Source: Bacillus andreraoultii (lineage in GTDB: Bacteria > Bacillota > Bacilli > Bacillales > Caldibacillaceae). From it: 64,000 nt of DNA. The position numbers were made by a program, and so were the translations under genes. The notes beneath the pieces are model-generated. The model ran no database searches and was not told where the DNA came from. It worked only from the letters and a program-made list of their open reading frames with translations. Of the stretch, positions 47,848 to 55,800 are shown piece by piece (the stretch's first letter is position 1; the number at the start of each line of letters is the position of its first letter). The DNA lies in the NCBI RefSeq assembly GCF_001244735.1, contig NZ_LN868937.1, positions 1,022,402 to 1,086,401 on the forward strand, written 5' to 3'.

Positions 47848-47961
47848 ACTGTCGGACTTGGATTACCGTTAAGTAAAATGATTGCAAATGCCCTTGGAGG
47901 AGATTTGATATTAGTAAAAAGCTCTGAAGAAGGAACGACCTATGGACAGCTAATCTTTTAG
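47848..47961 (+). pseudogene. Sensor histidine kinase, C-terminal fragment
   Basis: In frame from 47848, TVGLGLPLSKMIANALGGDL then ILVKSSEEGTTYGQLIF and a stop. This is the G2 box and terminal strand of a histidine-kinase ATPase domain (GLGLxLSKxIxxxLGGDL, EGTTYxxxIF). It abuts the transposase fragment, so the rest of the kinase was lost by insertion/deletion. 47962-48214 holds only the upstream end of the next insertion sequence. Confidence 0.65.
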
Positions 47962-48214
47962 CTGTTTTTTTATGGTTAAGATCTATATGAGTCTTGGATA
48001 CAAGGTATAATGGAAAACTATAAAGTCGAAAAGTCTTAGCTGAATCTTAAAACTTAAACCTGAATTATTCACAGAAATTCAGAAACTTATTATAACTTAT
48101 GGATTACCAAGCCTTTTCGGCTTTATTGTAATTCATTAAAAAAATGAAAAAAGAATCCATTTCTGTTAAAGTTAAAGTAACCAAAACAAAAACCAAACAG
48201 AAAGGACTCTTTAT

Positions 48215-49528
48215 ATGGTTACTTTAACGCAAAAAACACTTGATTTCAATCATAAAATTAAATTGTCAAATGATGGAGGTTCTCTTTCCTCCGATACAGG
48301 TGAGTTTCTTTTTAGAGAATTCGATGAAAAAATTGGTTTTTCAAAGACTTTAGTTAAGTACTTGAGACTTAACGATTCAAGGAAATATTATCTTCATTCA
48401 AATGAAAACTTGTTACGTCAAAAAGTCTATCAAATCATTGCCGGGTATGCGGAAGATGATGCGGCTGATCAGTTGACTCATGATCCTGTGTTTAAGGAAA
48501 TCATTGAAACTCCAACACTTGCTTCCCAGCCCAGTTTGTCTCGCTTTTATACACGATTTGATAAAGATTCAATTGAACAATTAAATCTGGCTAACCAAGA
48601 AATGCTTGATAAGATTCATTGTTTTCGACAATCGAAAGAGTTATTTATCGACTTGGATTCGACTCATTCGGATACATATGGGGACCAAGAATCTTCGTCA
48701 TATAATACTCATTATGGCACGATGGGTTTTCATCCATTAGTCGCCTTTGATGGTGCGACTGGTGACTTTTTGAAAGCACAACTCCGTCCCGGAAATGTTT
48801 ATACATCAAATGGTGTGGTGGAATTTATTCGGCCTCTCATTAAACATTATAACGAAATGTTTCCGGAAACTACCCTGTTTCTTCGTGGAGATAGTGGGTT
48901 TGCTGTTCCGGGATTATACGATCTGTGTGAAGAAGAATCTGTTTTGTATATTATTCGGTTGAAATCGAATTCACAACTACAAAGTTTAGCGAAGGAATAC
49001 CATCCTTCTTCCGCACCTTTAGATGTTTCCAAGACGGAAACCTATTATGAAGAAACGATTTACCAAGCAAAATCATGGTCAAAACCAAGAAGGGTGATTA
49101 TTCAATCGGTACGTCCTGCAGGTGAGCTGTTCTTTACCCATTCCTTTTTTGTTACTAACTTTGAATTAGCTTTTCCTCAAGATATCGTCCGAGCTTATCA
49201 AAAAAGAGGGACGATGGAAAACTATATCAAAGAAGCAAAAAATGGCTTTTACTTTGATCATATGAATAGCCACGCTTTTCTAGTGAACGAAGTAAAAATG
49301 ATGTTAACACTTCTTGCATATAATTTGACCAATTGGTTACGAACTCTTTGTTTTCCGGAAGGTCAAAAAACTATGCAAATTGATACGATACGTACTCGGT
49401 TAATTAAAGCGGCAAGTAAAGTCGTGAAATCAGGCAGATCCCTTTACTTCAAACTATCATCGAGTTTTGTGTATCAAAATTTCTTTTGGGATGTACTGAA
49501 TCGAATTCAAAAACTACAATTGGAATGA
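48215..49528 (+). CDS. IS1380-family transposase
   Basis: An apparently intact 437-residue DDE transposase with MVTLTQKTLDFNHKIKLSND at the start, catalytic Asp in FIDLDSTHSD (~147-150), Asp in LFLRGDSGFA (~224) and Glu in TMENYIKEAKNGFYFDH (~335). These are IS1380 hallmarks. A hairpin AAGCCTTTTCGGCTT at 48109-48123 lies in the leader and may limit readthrough from outside. I could not fix the element ends; CCTGAATTATTCACAG near 48059 and TTTATGAATTGG near 49632 are candidates. Confidence 0.88.
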   Translation: MVTLTQKTLDFNHKIKLSNDGGSLSSDTGEFLFREFDEKIGFSKTLVKYLRLNDSRKYYLHSNENLLRQKVYQIIAGYAEDDAADQLTHDPVFKEIIETPTLASQPSLSRFYTRFDKDSIEQLNLANQEMLDKIHCFRQSKELFIDLDSTHSDTYGDQESSSYNTHYGTMGFHPLVAFDGATGDFLKAQLRPGNVYTSNGVVEFIRPLIKHYNEMFPETTLFLRGDSGFAVPGLYDLCEEESVLYIIRLKSNSQLQSLAKEYHPSSAPLDVSKTETYYEETIYQAKSWSKPRRVIIQSVRPAGELFFTHSFFVTNFELAFPQDIVRAYQKRGTMENYIKEAKNGFYFDHMNSHAFLVNEVKMMLTLLAYNLTNWLRTLCFPEGQKTMQIDTIRTRLIKAASKVVKSGRSLYFKLSSSFVYQNFFWDVLNRIQKLQLE

Positions 49529-49548
49529 CCAATAGAATACTTCTCATA

Positions 49549-49572
49549 ACTGAAAAAAATAAATTTTTCAGT
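49549..49572. terminator. Hairpin after the IS1380-type transposase
   Basis: ACTGAAAAA (49549-49557) pairs with TTTTTCAGT (49564-49572). Confidence 0.5.
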
Positions 49573-49750
49573 CAAGGGGGAAGTATGCCCAAAATACCAG
49601 AGTTGTTCTATTGAAAATTCAGTTATTTTATGAATTGGCTACGGTTCTTAATTAAATACCGTTATGTTCAACTAATTTAACAAATTTTATCAAATGGGAT
49701 TTGTAGCTATGAATATTTCAGGTTAAATCAAAAATTAAAAAAATAACTCA

Positions 49751-49782
49751 AAGTCCTTCAATAAAGTGAAGGACTTTTCTTT
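49751..49782. terminator. Bidirectional terminator
   Basis: AAGTCCTTCA (49751-49760) pairs perfectly with TGAAGGACTT (49767-49776), with T-rich sequence on both strands. It ends the small minus-strand gene at 49795. Confidence 0.75.
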
Positions 49783-49794
49783 ATAATCGCCAAT

Positions 49795-49911
49795 TTATTT
49801 CTTCTTGCCTTTTTTTTCTTTTTTCGGATTATCAATCATAAATGCAGTTTCTTCTTGATGGTCGTTACGAAGTTGTTCAATACTTGAGTTTTGAATTCCT
49901 TTTTTCGTCAT
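49795..49911 (-). CDS. Small basic protein, 38 residues, unknown
   Basis: MTKKGIQNSSIEQLRNDHQE then ETAFMIDNPKKEKKGKKK, behind AAGGTGGTG at proper spacing, and followed by a terminator. It has a lysine-rich tail and no membrane segment. The ribosome site and terminator make it a credible gene. I cannot name the family. Confidence 0.5.
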   Translation of the reverse strand: MTKKGIQNSSIEQLRNDHQEETAFMIDNPKKEKKGKKK

Positions 49912-49964
49912 TATCTTCACCACCTTATTAGTATCATTTAATTAATATCTACTCTCATAACTGA

Positions 49965-50070
49965 TGACCGCATAGGGAAGGCTTCGTCAGCATAACCTAT
50001 TAGCCGAAAAAAGTTTTTTCCGCGAACTCTAGTCTCTTGGTTGACTAAAGGATCTAGCCCTGACTTTTCA
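49965..50070. repeat. Dispersed intergenic repeat, copy D
   Basis: It shares GGGAAGGCTTCGTCAGCATA, TTAGCCGAAAAAAG, CGCGAACTCTAGTCTCTTGG and GGATCTAGCCCTGACTTTTC with copies A and C. The palindromic head is degraded. Confidence 0.5.
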
Positions 50071-50222
50071 TTATTATTTTGACTAAATCACAAATAAATC
50101 ATGCATAGAAACCACTTCCAAAAATCTACAAATATTATTTTTGAAAATTTTATCGTGTTTCGCTTTTATTTATTTTATAATTTAACATGAACAATAATCT
50201 GATAAGGAAGAGGGGAAATCAA

Positions 50223-51380
50223 GTGTTTAAAAAGTTGATGGCAATCATACTTTCAGTGGCACTCATTTTAGGAATTACTCCGATGAAAAGTGATGCTGCG
50301 ACAAAAAGATATATGACCGTTCATTTTATAAATGTCGGACAAGGTGATGCAATTTATATTAAAGGTCCTTATGGAGAAGATATACTTATTGACGGTGGAA
50401 ACAACTCTAAAGGCAATGATGTTGTAAATTATTTAAAGAAACAAAAAGTAGATGATATTGAAGTTTTAATCGCAACACATCCCGATGCAGACCATATTGG
50501 TGGTTTAGATAATGTATTAAAGGCTTTTAAAGTTGAAAATATTTATGCGCCAAAAGTAAGCCATACGTCACAAACATATAAAGACTTTTTAACTGCGGTA
50601 AAAAATGAAAAGAAAACGATAAAGACTGCACAAAAGGGGGTAAAACTTTCAATTAAAGGAGTAACGGCTAGTTTTGTAGCTCCCGTGAAAGCATATAGTA
50701 AAAGTGATTTGAATAACTGGAGTGCCGTTGTTAAGATGACTTACGGAAAAAAATCATTTTTATTTACTGGCGATGCAGAGACAAAATCTGAAAAAGATAT
50801 GATGAATTCGAAACAAAACTTAACAGCAAACGTTATTAAAATCGGTCACCATGGAGCGAAAACTTCAACAAGCCCAGAGTTCTTAAATAAGGTAAAGCCA
50901 CAATATGCCATTATAAGTGATGGGAAAAACAATAGTTATGGCCATCCAACTTCTGAAGTGCTTAACCGATTGAAATCAGCAAAAGTAAATGTTTATCGGA
51001 CGGATAAACAAGGGACCATTATTGCAAAAACTGACGGATCAACAATTGCATTTAATACGAAACCAGCTGTAACAAATTCAGCATCATCAACATCGAAATC
51101 AAAACCAACGACTAGTTATAAATTGACAGCGAGTTTAAATACGACGAAACCGAAACAATACGGAACAGTAAATTTAACGGTTAAAGGTTTACCAAGCGGC
51201 ACAAATTATAAAGCAGTGTTTCATTATAAATCAACAAATACTACTTATTCAGGGAAAGTTGGCAAAACACTGCCTGTCAAAATTGGTAGAGCACTAAAAG
51301 GTTACCGTGTTACTATTGATGTAAGTGCCACATATAAAGGAAAGACATATAATACAACAACTTCTTTTGTACCTCAATAA
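50223..51380 (+). CDS. Secreted ComEC-like metallo-beta-lactamase-fold protein
   Basis: A ~385-residue exported protein: signal peptide MFKKLMAIILSVALILGITP cleaved near SDAA, then a metallo-beta-lactamase domain with FINVGQGDAIYI, ATHPDADHIGG (metal ligands His, Asp, Asp, His), FTGDAE and IGHHGAKTSTSPEFL. A Ser/Thr linker and a ~95-residue beta-rich C-terminal domain follow. The fold matches the catalytic domain of ComEC without the channel, suggesting an extracellular nuclease or phosphodiesterase. GTG 50223 follows AGAGGGGAAA; ATG 50187 would put extra residues before the signal. Confidence 0.86.
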   Translation: MFKKLMAIILSVALILGITPMKSDAATKRYMTVHFINVGQGDAIYIKGPYGEDILIDGGNNSKGNDVVNYLKKQKVDDIEVLIATHPDADHIGGLDNVLKAFKVENIYAPKVSHTSQTYKDFLTAVKNEKKTIKTAQKGVKLSIKGVTASFVAPVKAYSKSDLNNWSAVVKMTYGKKSFLFTGDAETKSEKDMMNSKQNLTANVIKIGHHGAKTSTSPEFLNKVKPQYAIISDGKNNSYGHPTSEVLNRLKSAKVNVYRTDKQGTIIAKTDGSTIAFNTKPAVTNSASSTSKSKPTTSYKLTASLNTTKPKQYGTVNLTVKGLPSGTNYKAVFHYKSTNTTYSGKVGKTLPVKIGRALKGYRVTIDVSATYKGKTYNTTTSFVPQ

Positions 51381-51616
51381 GTTGTCGTACGAAATTGAAC
51401 ACTTATAATTGATTGTGACCGATGGAAGGAGAAAGAACTATTTTTGCATTGCACAAGTTGCATTAAGTTTTTCTATGAAATAGGCAAAGCTTTTAAGAAA
51501 TCCGCATATGCTTGTTAAACTTAACGCCACTCGTTCAGTGCAAAACTAACTCCATTGAAATGATTTCAACTATTTTTTACTACTTAAGAAAATATTGTTA
51601 TAAGCAGGTGTTCGGA

Positions 51617-51832
51617 ATGAAACTTATACTTGATCGATTTGAAGGAAGTTTAGCGGTCTGTGAAACAGAATCAGGTGAAATGATTGATATTGAAAAGGGA
51701 TATCTTCCGAAAAATGTAAAAGTCGGTGATGTGATTATCTTTGAAAATAACACCTATACAATCGATCAGAGTGAAACAGAGAAACGTCGGAAGGAAATTG
51801 AAGACTTAATGGCGGAGCTTTGGGAAGACTAA
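51617..51832 (+). CDS. DUF3006 family protein
   Basis: A 71-residue protein starting MKLILDRFEGSLAVCETESG with YLPKNVKVGDVI in the middle, the full DUF3006 pattern. This family is commonly encoded next to ComEC-like metallo-hydrolases, as here, but its function is unknown. AGCAGGTG sets ATG 51617; the frame is open further upstream without conserved content. The gap to the hydrolase is 236 bp, so cotranscription is uncertain. Confidence 0.82.
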   Translation: MKLILDRFEGSLAVCETESGEMIDIEKGYLPKNVKVGDVIIFENNTYTIDQSETEKRRKEIEDLMAELWED

Positions 51833-51900
51833 GAATTTTTATAAAATCGACTTCTTTAAAAAGAATAGTGAAGCAGGGACAAAAGTATTCCAGCTATAGG

Positions 51901-51962
51901 AAAACCCGAACTTTTCATGCGAATGATCATTTGGAGTTTCGCAATTGCTCGGGTTTTTTATA
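51901..51962 (+). terminator. Nested terminator after the DUF3006 gene
   Basis: AAAACCCGA (51901-51909) pairs with TCGGGTTTT (51949-51957), with an inner stem TGCGAA/TTTCGCA, followed by a T-run. Confidence 0.8.
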
Positions 51963-52087
51963 TGTATTGTTATTTTAAAGGGAATTTATTTGCCGCTTCC
52001 AAAGGGCAATCCGACTCATTTTATCCAATTCTTGTCATAATAACTTTGTCTAATTTTTAACAGATAAATAAAACCGCCTGAAGTGTT

Positions 52088-52182
52088 TTGTAAACATGTT
52101 ACGATAGTAATGTAATGATAGTTTACTATTTTAAAAGGATGAAATGGATATGATGATATTCTTTATGCTTGGAGGTATTTAA
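52088..52182 (+). promoter_or_regulatory. Promoter and short leader frame of the ArcR-like gene
   Basis: TTGTAA (52088-52093), a 17-nt spacer and TGTAAT (52111-52116) form a promoter; TAGTAA/TTACTA (52105 and 52123) flank it as a possible operator. AAAAGGA at 52133-52139 precedes a mini-frame (ATG at 52144, 52150 or 52153) ending GGI-TAA exactly at the regulator ATG, so it spans the regulator's own GGAGGT. Confidence 0.4.
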
Positions 52183-52872
52183 ATGAGGGTAAAGAACACA
52201 GTGGACGATTTAACTAAATTCACAATTTTGTCACACTTAACAGATGAAGGATTGGAAAGGGTTAAAAAGCAATTATTCCAACGTACGTATAAAAAAAATC
52301 AATTATTATTTACTGTTGGTGACCCCCGAGAACGAATCTACCTTTTAAGTAAAGGTTATGTCAAGTTAGAAAAGACGAATGCTGATGCCACTATGCTCTA
52401 TTTAGATTATGTAAAGCCCCATGACTTATTCCCCTATGGCGGTATGTTTAAAGATACTTACTATCATTACGCTGCATATGCATTAACAGATATTATGGTT
52501 TATTATATACCTACTACTATATTTGAAGAGCTCGTACAGACAAATAAAGAGCAGTTACTTTACATTGTAAACCGCTTATCAAGGATTTTAGAACAGCATG
52601 AAAGAAGATTGCAAACAGTTACAACATCGAACGTAAAAGACAAAGTAGAACAATCTATCACCTATTTATTAGAAGGATTTGGCATTCCAAAAGAAAATGA
52701 TGTTGTCATTGATGTGCCGATGACAATCACTGAAATCGCAAAAATATCTGGTACATCAAGAGAAACGGTGTCCCATGTGTTTAAAGACTTACGCTGCGAT
52801 GGATTGCTGACAATGGAAGGACGTCAAATAATCATTCATGATGTGAATTATTTTAAAGATAAAGTGCAGTGA
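52183..52872 (+). CDS. arcR: Crp/Fnr-family regulator, ArcR-like
   Basis: A 229-residue regulator with a cyclic-nucleotide-binding-like beta-roll (~20-130), a dimer helix (~130-155) and a winged helix-turn-helix MTITEIAKISGTSRETVSHV (~179-198). The SRETVSHVFKDL recognition helix predicts TGTGA-type half-sites. There is only one cysteine (DLRCDG), so there is no Fnr-type iron-sulfur cluster. Position before arcA and similarity to ArcR of bacilli suggest activation of the arginine deiminase genes under oxygen limitation. TTGGAGG precedes the ATG. Confidence 0.82.
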   Translation: MRVKNTVDDLTKFTILSHLTDEGLERVKKQLFQRTYKKNQLLFTVGDPRERIYLLSKGYVKLEKTNADATMLYLDYVKPHDLFPYGGMFKDTYYHYAAYALTDIMVYYIPTTIFEELVQTNKEQLLYIVNRLSRILEQHERRLQTVTTSNVKDKVEQSITYLLEGFGIPKENDVVIDVPMTITEIAKISGTSRETVSHVFKDLRCDGLLTMEGRQIIIHDVNYFKDKVQ

Positions 52873-52971
52873 GTTTTATAATTTGTTATCTTAAATGTTT
52901 ATTTATATGTATATTCATGTGCTTACGTGAATCGACTTAAAAACTCGAAATCATGTAGGCGCTTTCTATTT

Positions 52972-53109
52972 TGTGAAATATACCACGGAAACGGTGTGAA
53001 TCTATCCACAGTAATGATGTGATGGTAGCGCACCTCATTATGTAACCGCCACCATAATGGAGGCAAGAGAAATTTCATATTTAACTTGTTAGCGCCTTCA
53101 CAACAACAA
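52972..53109 (+). promoter_or_regulatory. 23-bp phased array of Crp/Fnr-type boxes before arcA
   Basis: 16-bp boxes begin exactly every 23 bp: TGTGAAATATACCACG (52972), TGTGAATCTATCCACA (52995), TGTGATGGTAGCGCAC (53018), TGTAACCGCCACCATA (53041), a degenerate CAAGAGAAATTTCATA (53064) and TGTTAGCGCCTTCACA (53087). The box pattern is TGTGA-N6-TCACA. A -10-like GATAAT lies at 53127-53132, placing the last box near -44. Confidence 0.8.
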
Positions 53110-53174
53110 AACTTCAATTCTATTAAGATAATAACTGTAAGAAGCATTTCATAATTTTTAAGGAGGGTATTCAA

Positions 53175-54407
53175 TTGAAACATCCACTTCATATTACTTC
53201 TGAAATTGGTGAATTAAAAACAGTTTTGCTACATCGTCCAGGTGAAGAAGTTGAAAATCTTACCCCAGAATATTTACACAGATTATTATTTGATGATATC
53301 CCATACTTACCGATTATTCAAAAAGAGCATGATTACTTTGCTTCTACCTTAAAAAATCGAGGAATTGAAGTGCTCTATTTAACAACATTATTAACGGAGG
53401 CACTTTACACCGATGACATTAAAAAACAATTTGTTACTGATCTATTGACTGAATCACGTGTTAGTGTAAATGGTTCTTTTACTAATTTATATGAATACTT
53501 ATTCTCGTATGACACTGAAGAAATGATTAAAAAAATTATGGCTGGTGTTCGTAAGTCGGAAATTGAGACAAAAAAGAAAACACATCTATATGAAATGTTA
53601 GAAGACCATTATCCATTTTATCTAGATCCGATGCCAAATTTATATTTCACAAGGGACCCAGCTGCTACTATTGGGAATGGATTAACAATTAATCGAATGA
53701 GGGAACCAGCTAGACGACGTGAATCATTATTTATGAAATATATAATAAAATATCATCCACGTTTTGCTAGTCATGATATTCCTATATGGTTTAACCGAGA
53801 TTTTGATTATCCGATGGAAGGAGGAGACGAACTCGTATTATCTAAAGATACAATTGCCATTGGTATCAGTGCAAGAACAGCGGCGAAAGCAATTGAACGT
53901 TTTGCACTAAATGTGTTTAATCGTGAAAGTGATATTAAACGAGTTGTAGCTGTAGAGATTCCAAAATCAAGAGCGTTTATGCACTTAGATACTGTGTTTA
54001 CAATGGTTGACTATGATAAATTTACCATTCACCCTGCAATTCAAGGACCAGAAGGAAACATGAATATATATATTCTTGAAAAAGGTCCGAATGAAGAAAC
54101 GGTTAAAATTACACATAAAACAAACTTAATGGAAACATTGGCAGAAGTATTAGGGCTAAAAGAAGTTGCACTAATTCCTTGTGGTGGTGGTGATGTGATT
54201 GCTGCTCCGAGAGAACAATGGAATGATGGATCAAATACATTAGCCATTGCTCCAGGTGTAGTTGTAACTTACGATCGGAACTATGTATCGAATAGGCTAC
54301 TAAGAGAACATGGTATTGAAGTTATCGAAGTTCTAAGCTCGGAATTATCAAGAGGACGTGGGGGCCCTCGTTGTATGAGTATGCCCCTTGTTCGTAACGA
54401 CATCTAA
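53175..54407 (+). CDS. arcA: Arginine deiminase
   Basis: A 410-residue enzyme converting arginine to citrulline and ammonia, the first step of the energy-yielding deiminase pathway. The nucleophilic Cys is in [12 protein letters not shown] (~400); the Asp/Glu/His set is in [13 protein letters not shown] and MEGGDELVL and [10 protein letters not shown]. The start is TTG 53175 behind AAGGAGG with 8-nt spacing. It is the first gene after the phased regulator-site array. Confidence 0.97.
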   Translation: MKHPLHITSEIGELKTVLLHRPGEEVENLTPEYLHRLLFDDIPYLPIIQKEHDYFASTLKNRGIEVLYLTTLLTEALYTDDIKKQFVTDLLTESRVSVNGSFTNLYEYLFSYDTEEMIKKIMAGVRKSEIETKKKTHLYEMLEDHYPFYLDPMPNLYFTRDPAATIGNGLTINRMREPARRRESLFMKYIIKYHPRFASHDIPIWFNRDFDYPMEGGDELVLSKDTIAIGISARTAAKAIERFALNVFNRESDIKRVVAVEIPKSRAFMHLDTVFTMVDYDKFTIHPAIQGPEGNMNIYILEKGPNEETVKITHKTNLMETLAEVLGLKEVALIPCGGGDVIAAPREQWNDGSNTLAIAPGVVVTYDRNYVSNRLLREHGIEVIEVLSSELSRGRGGPRCMSMPLVRNDI

Positions 54408-54425
54408 AAGAAAGACAAGTTTAAC

Positions 54426-54465
54426 AATGCTGATAAATAGGTACATGTTGCTATTTATCAGCATT
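54426..54465 (+). other. Strong hairpin between arcA and arcB
   Basis: AATGCTGATAAATAG (54426-54440) pairs perfectly with CTATTTATCAGCATT (54451-54465), with a 10-nt loop. There is no immediate T-run (ATAAAAATTTTT follows), so it could terminate partially or protect arcA mRNA. Confidence 0.7.
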
Positions 54466-54497
54466 ATAAAAATTTTTGCCAAATTAGGAGGATTACT

Positions 54498-55508
54498 ATG
54501 TCTGCCACCGAAACGAGTCCATTAGCAGGAAAAAGCTTCTTAAAATTAAAAGATTTCACAGGAGAAGAAATCAATTATTTAATAGATTTAGCTGCTGATT
54601 TAAAGGAGAAAAAGAAAGTCGGTATCCCTCATCGTTATATGGAAGGACAGAATGTTGCATTACTTTTTGAAAAACCATCAACAAGAACTCGTTGTGCATT
54701 TACTGTTGCATGTGTTGATTTAGGGGCACATCCTGAATATTTAGGGAAAAATGATATACAATTTGGCAAGAAAGAATCGATTCGTGATACAGCAATTGTA
54801 CTAGGTCGGATGTTTGATGGAATTGAATTTAGAGGATTTGATCAATCAACGGTAGAGGCTTTATCAGAATATTCCGGTGTGCCCGTTTGGAATGGACTAA
54901 CTAATGAATTCCATCCGACACAAATTTTAGCTGACTTTTTAACAATTAAAGAAAATATTGGCCACCTAAAAGGTGTAACACTTGTTTATGTTGGTGATGG
55001 CCGAAATAATATGGGAAATAGTTTATTAATTGGTGGAGCAAAAGTAGGAATGGATATACGGATTTGCTCTCCAGAACAATTATTACCAAGTGATGAAATC
55101 GTTAATTATGCTAAAAAGATTGCGAAAGAAACAGATGCTAAAGTTATGGTTACATCAAATATTGATCAAGCTGTTTCCGGTGCTGACGTCCTTTACACAG
55201 ACGTTTGGGTATCTATGGGAGAAGAAGATAAATTCAAAGAAAGAATTGAATTATTACTTCCATATCAAGTAAATCGTGAAATGCTAAACAAAACAGGTAA
55301 TGAAAATGTTATGTTCTTACACTGCTTACCAAGCTTCCATGATTTAGAAACACAAGTAGGCCGAGAAGTTTATGAAAAATTTGGTTTAACCGAAATGGAA
55401 GTAACGGATGAAGTATTTCAAAGTGAAAATTCATTTGTTTTTGATGAAGCTGAAAATAGATTACACACAATTAAAGCCGTGATGGCAGCAACAAATGGAA
55501 AGTTTTAA
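54498..55508 (+). CDS. arcB: Catabolic ornithine carbamoyltransferase
   Basis: A 336-residue transcarbamylase converting citrulline and phosphate to ornithine and carbamoyl phosphate. The carbamoyl-phosphate loop [12 protein letters not shown] is at 58-69; HPTQILADF and the ornithine loop [10 protein letters not shown] are present. Its place between arcA and arcD/arcC marks it as the catabolic enzyme. AGGAGG precedes the ATG. Confidence 0.96.
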   Translation: MSATETSPLAGKSFLKLKDFTGEEINYLIDLAADLKEKKKVGIPHRYMEGQNVALLFEKPSTRTRCAFTVACVDLGAHPEYLGKNDIQFGKKESIRDTAIVLGRMFDGIEFRGFDQSTVEALSEYSGVPVWNGLTNEFHPTQILADFLTIKENIGHLKGVTLVYVGDGRNNMGNSLLIGGAKVGMDIRICSPEQLLPSDEIVNYAKKIAKETDAKVMVTSNIDQAVSGADVLYTDVWVSMGEEDKFKERIELLLPYQVNREMLNKTGNENVMFLHCLPSFHDLETQVGREVYEKFGLTEMEVTDEVFQSENSFVFDEAENRLHTIKAVMAATNGKF

Positions 55509-55526
55509 ATGGATTCAACCATATTG

Positions 55527-55548
55527 CCCCTACTCAATGTAGTAGGGG
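55527..55548 (+). terminator. Hairpin after arcB
   Basis: CCCCTACT (55527-55534) pairs with AGTAGGGG (55541-55548), 6-nt loop, no T-run. It is probably a stability or partial termination element. Confidence 0.5.
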
Positions 55549-55800
55549 ATGAATGAGTAAAATTGTTAGTGGAGGTTCAACCCAAACGGAAATAAGAGGA
55601 AAAAGAGATTTAAAGCCCCATAAAAGTATAGTTTTACGAAGTGACAAACATCGCGTCGGCTTATAGTCTCTGCCAGGTTGTCGTGATCTATTGGAGAGGA
55701 TGCCCATCTACAAGCTCGAAAACTATGAGGTCCAAATTCTTGTAGCATTTGATTAACAAGGAGAACATATTCTCCTCAAACTAAAGAGAAGGTGAGTCAA
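55549..55800. other. Unexplained 250-bp arcB-arcD spacer
   Basis: This is longer and less AT-biased in its middle (55650-55730) than other spacers of the cluster. It has no gene I can support. AGGAGAACATATTCTCCT (55761-55778) is a small hairpin just before the arcD ribosome site. Minus-strand frames here are broken by stops. Confidence 0.3.

Noticed and set aside
52972-53109. The 23-bp periodic array as a CRISPR or iteron origin
   Set aside because: Units share only the TGTGA/CACA positions and not a full repeat, spacing units are too short for CRISPR, and there is no cas or replication gene nearby. A Crp/Fnr operator array before arcA fits better.
55566-55748. 60-codon minus-strand frame in the arcB-arcD spacer
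   Set aside because: No ribosome site, no recognisable family and adjacent frames full of stops.
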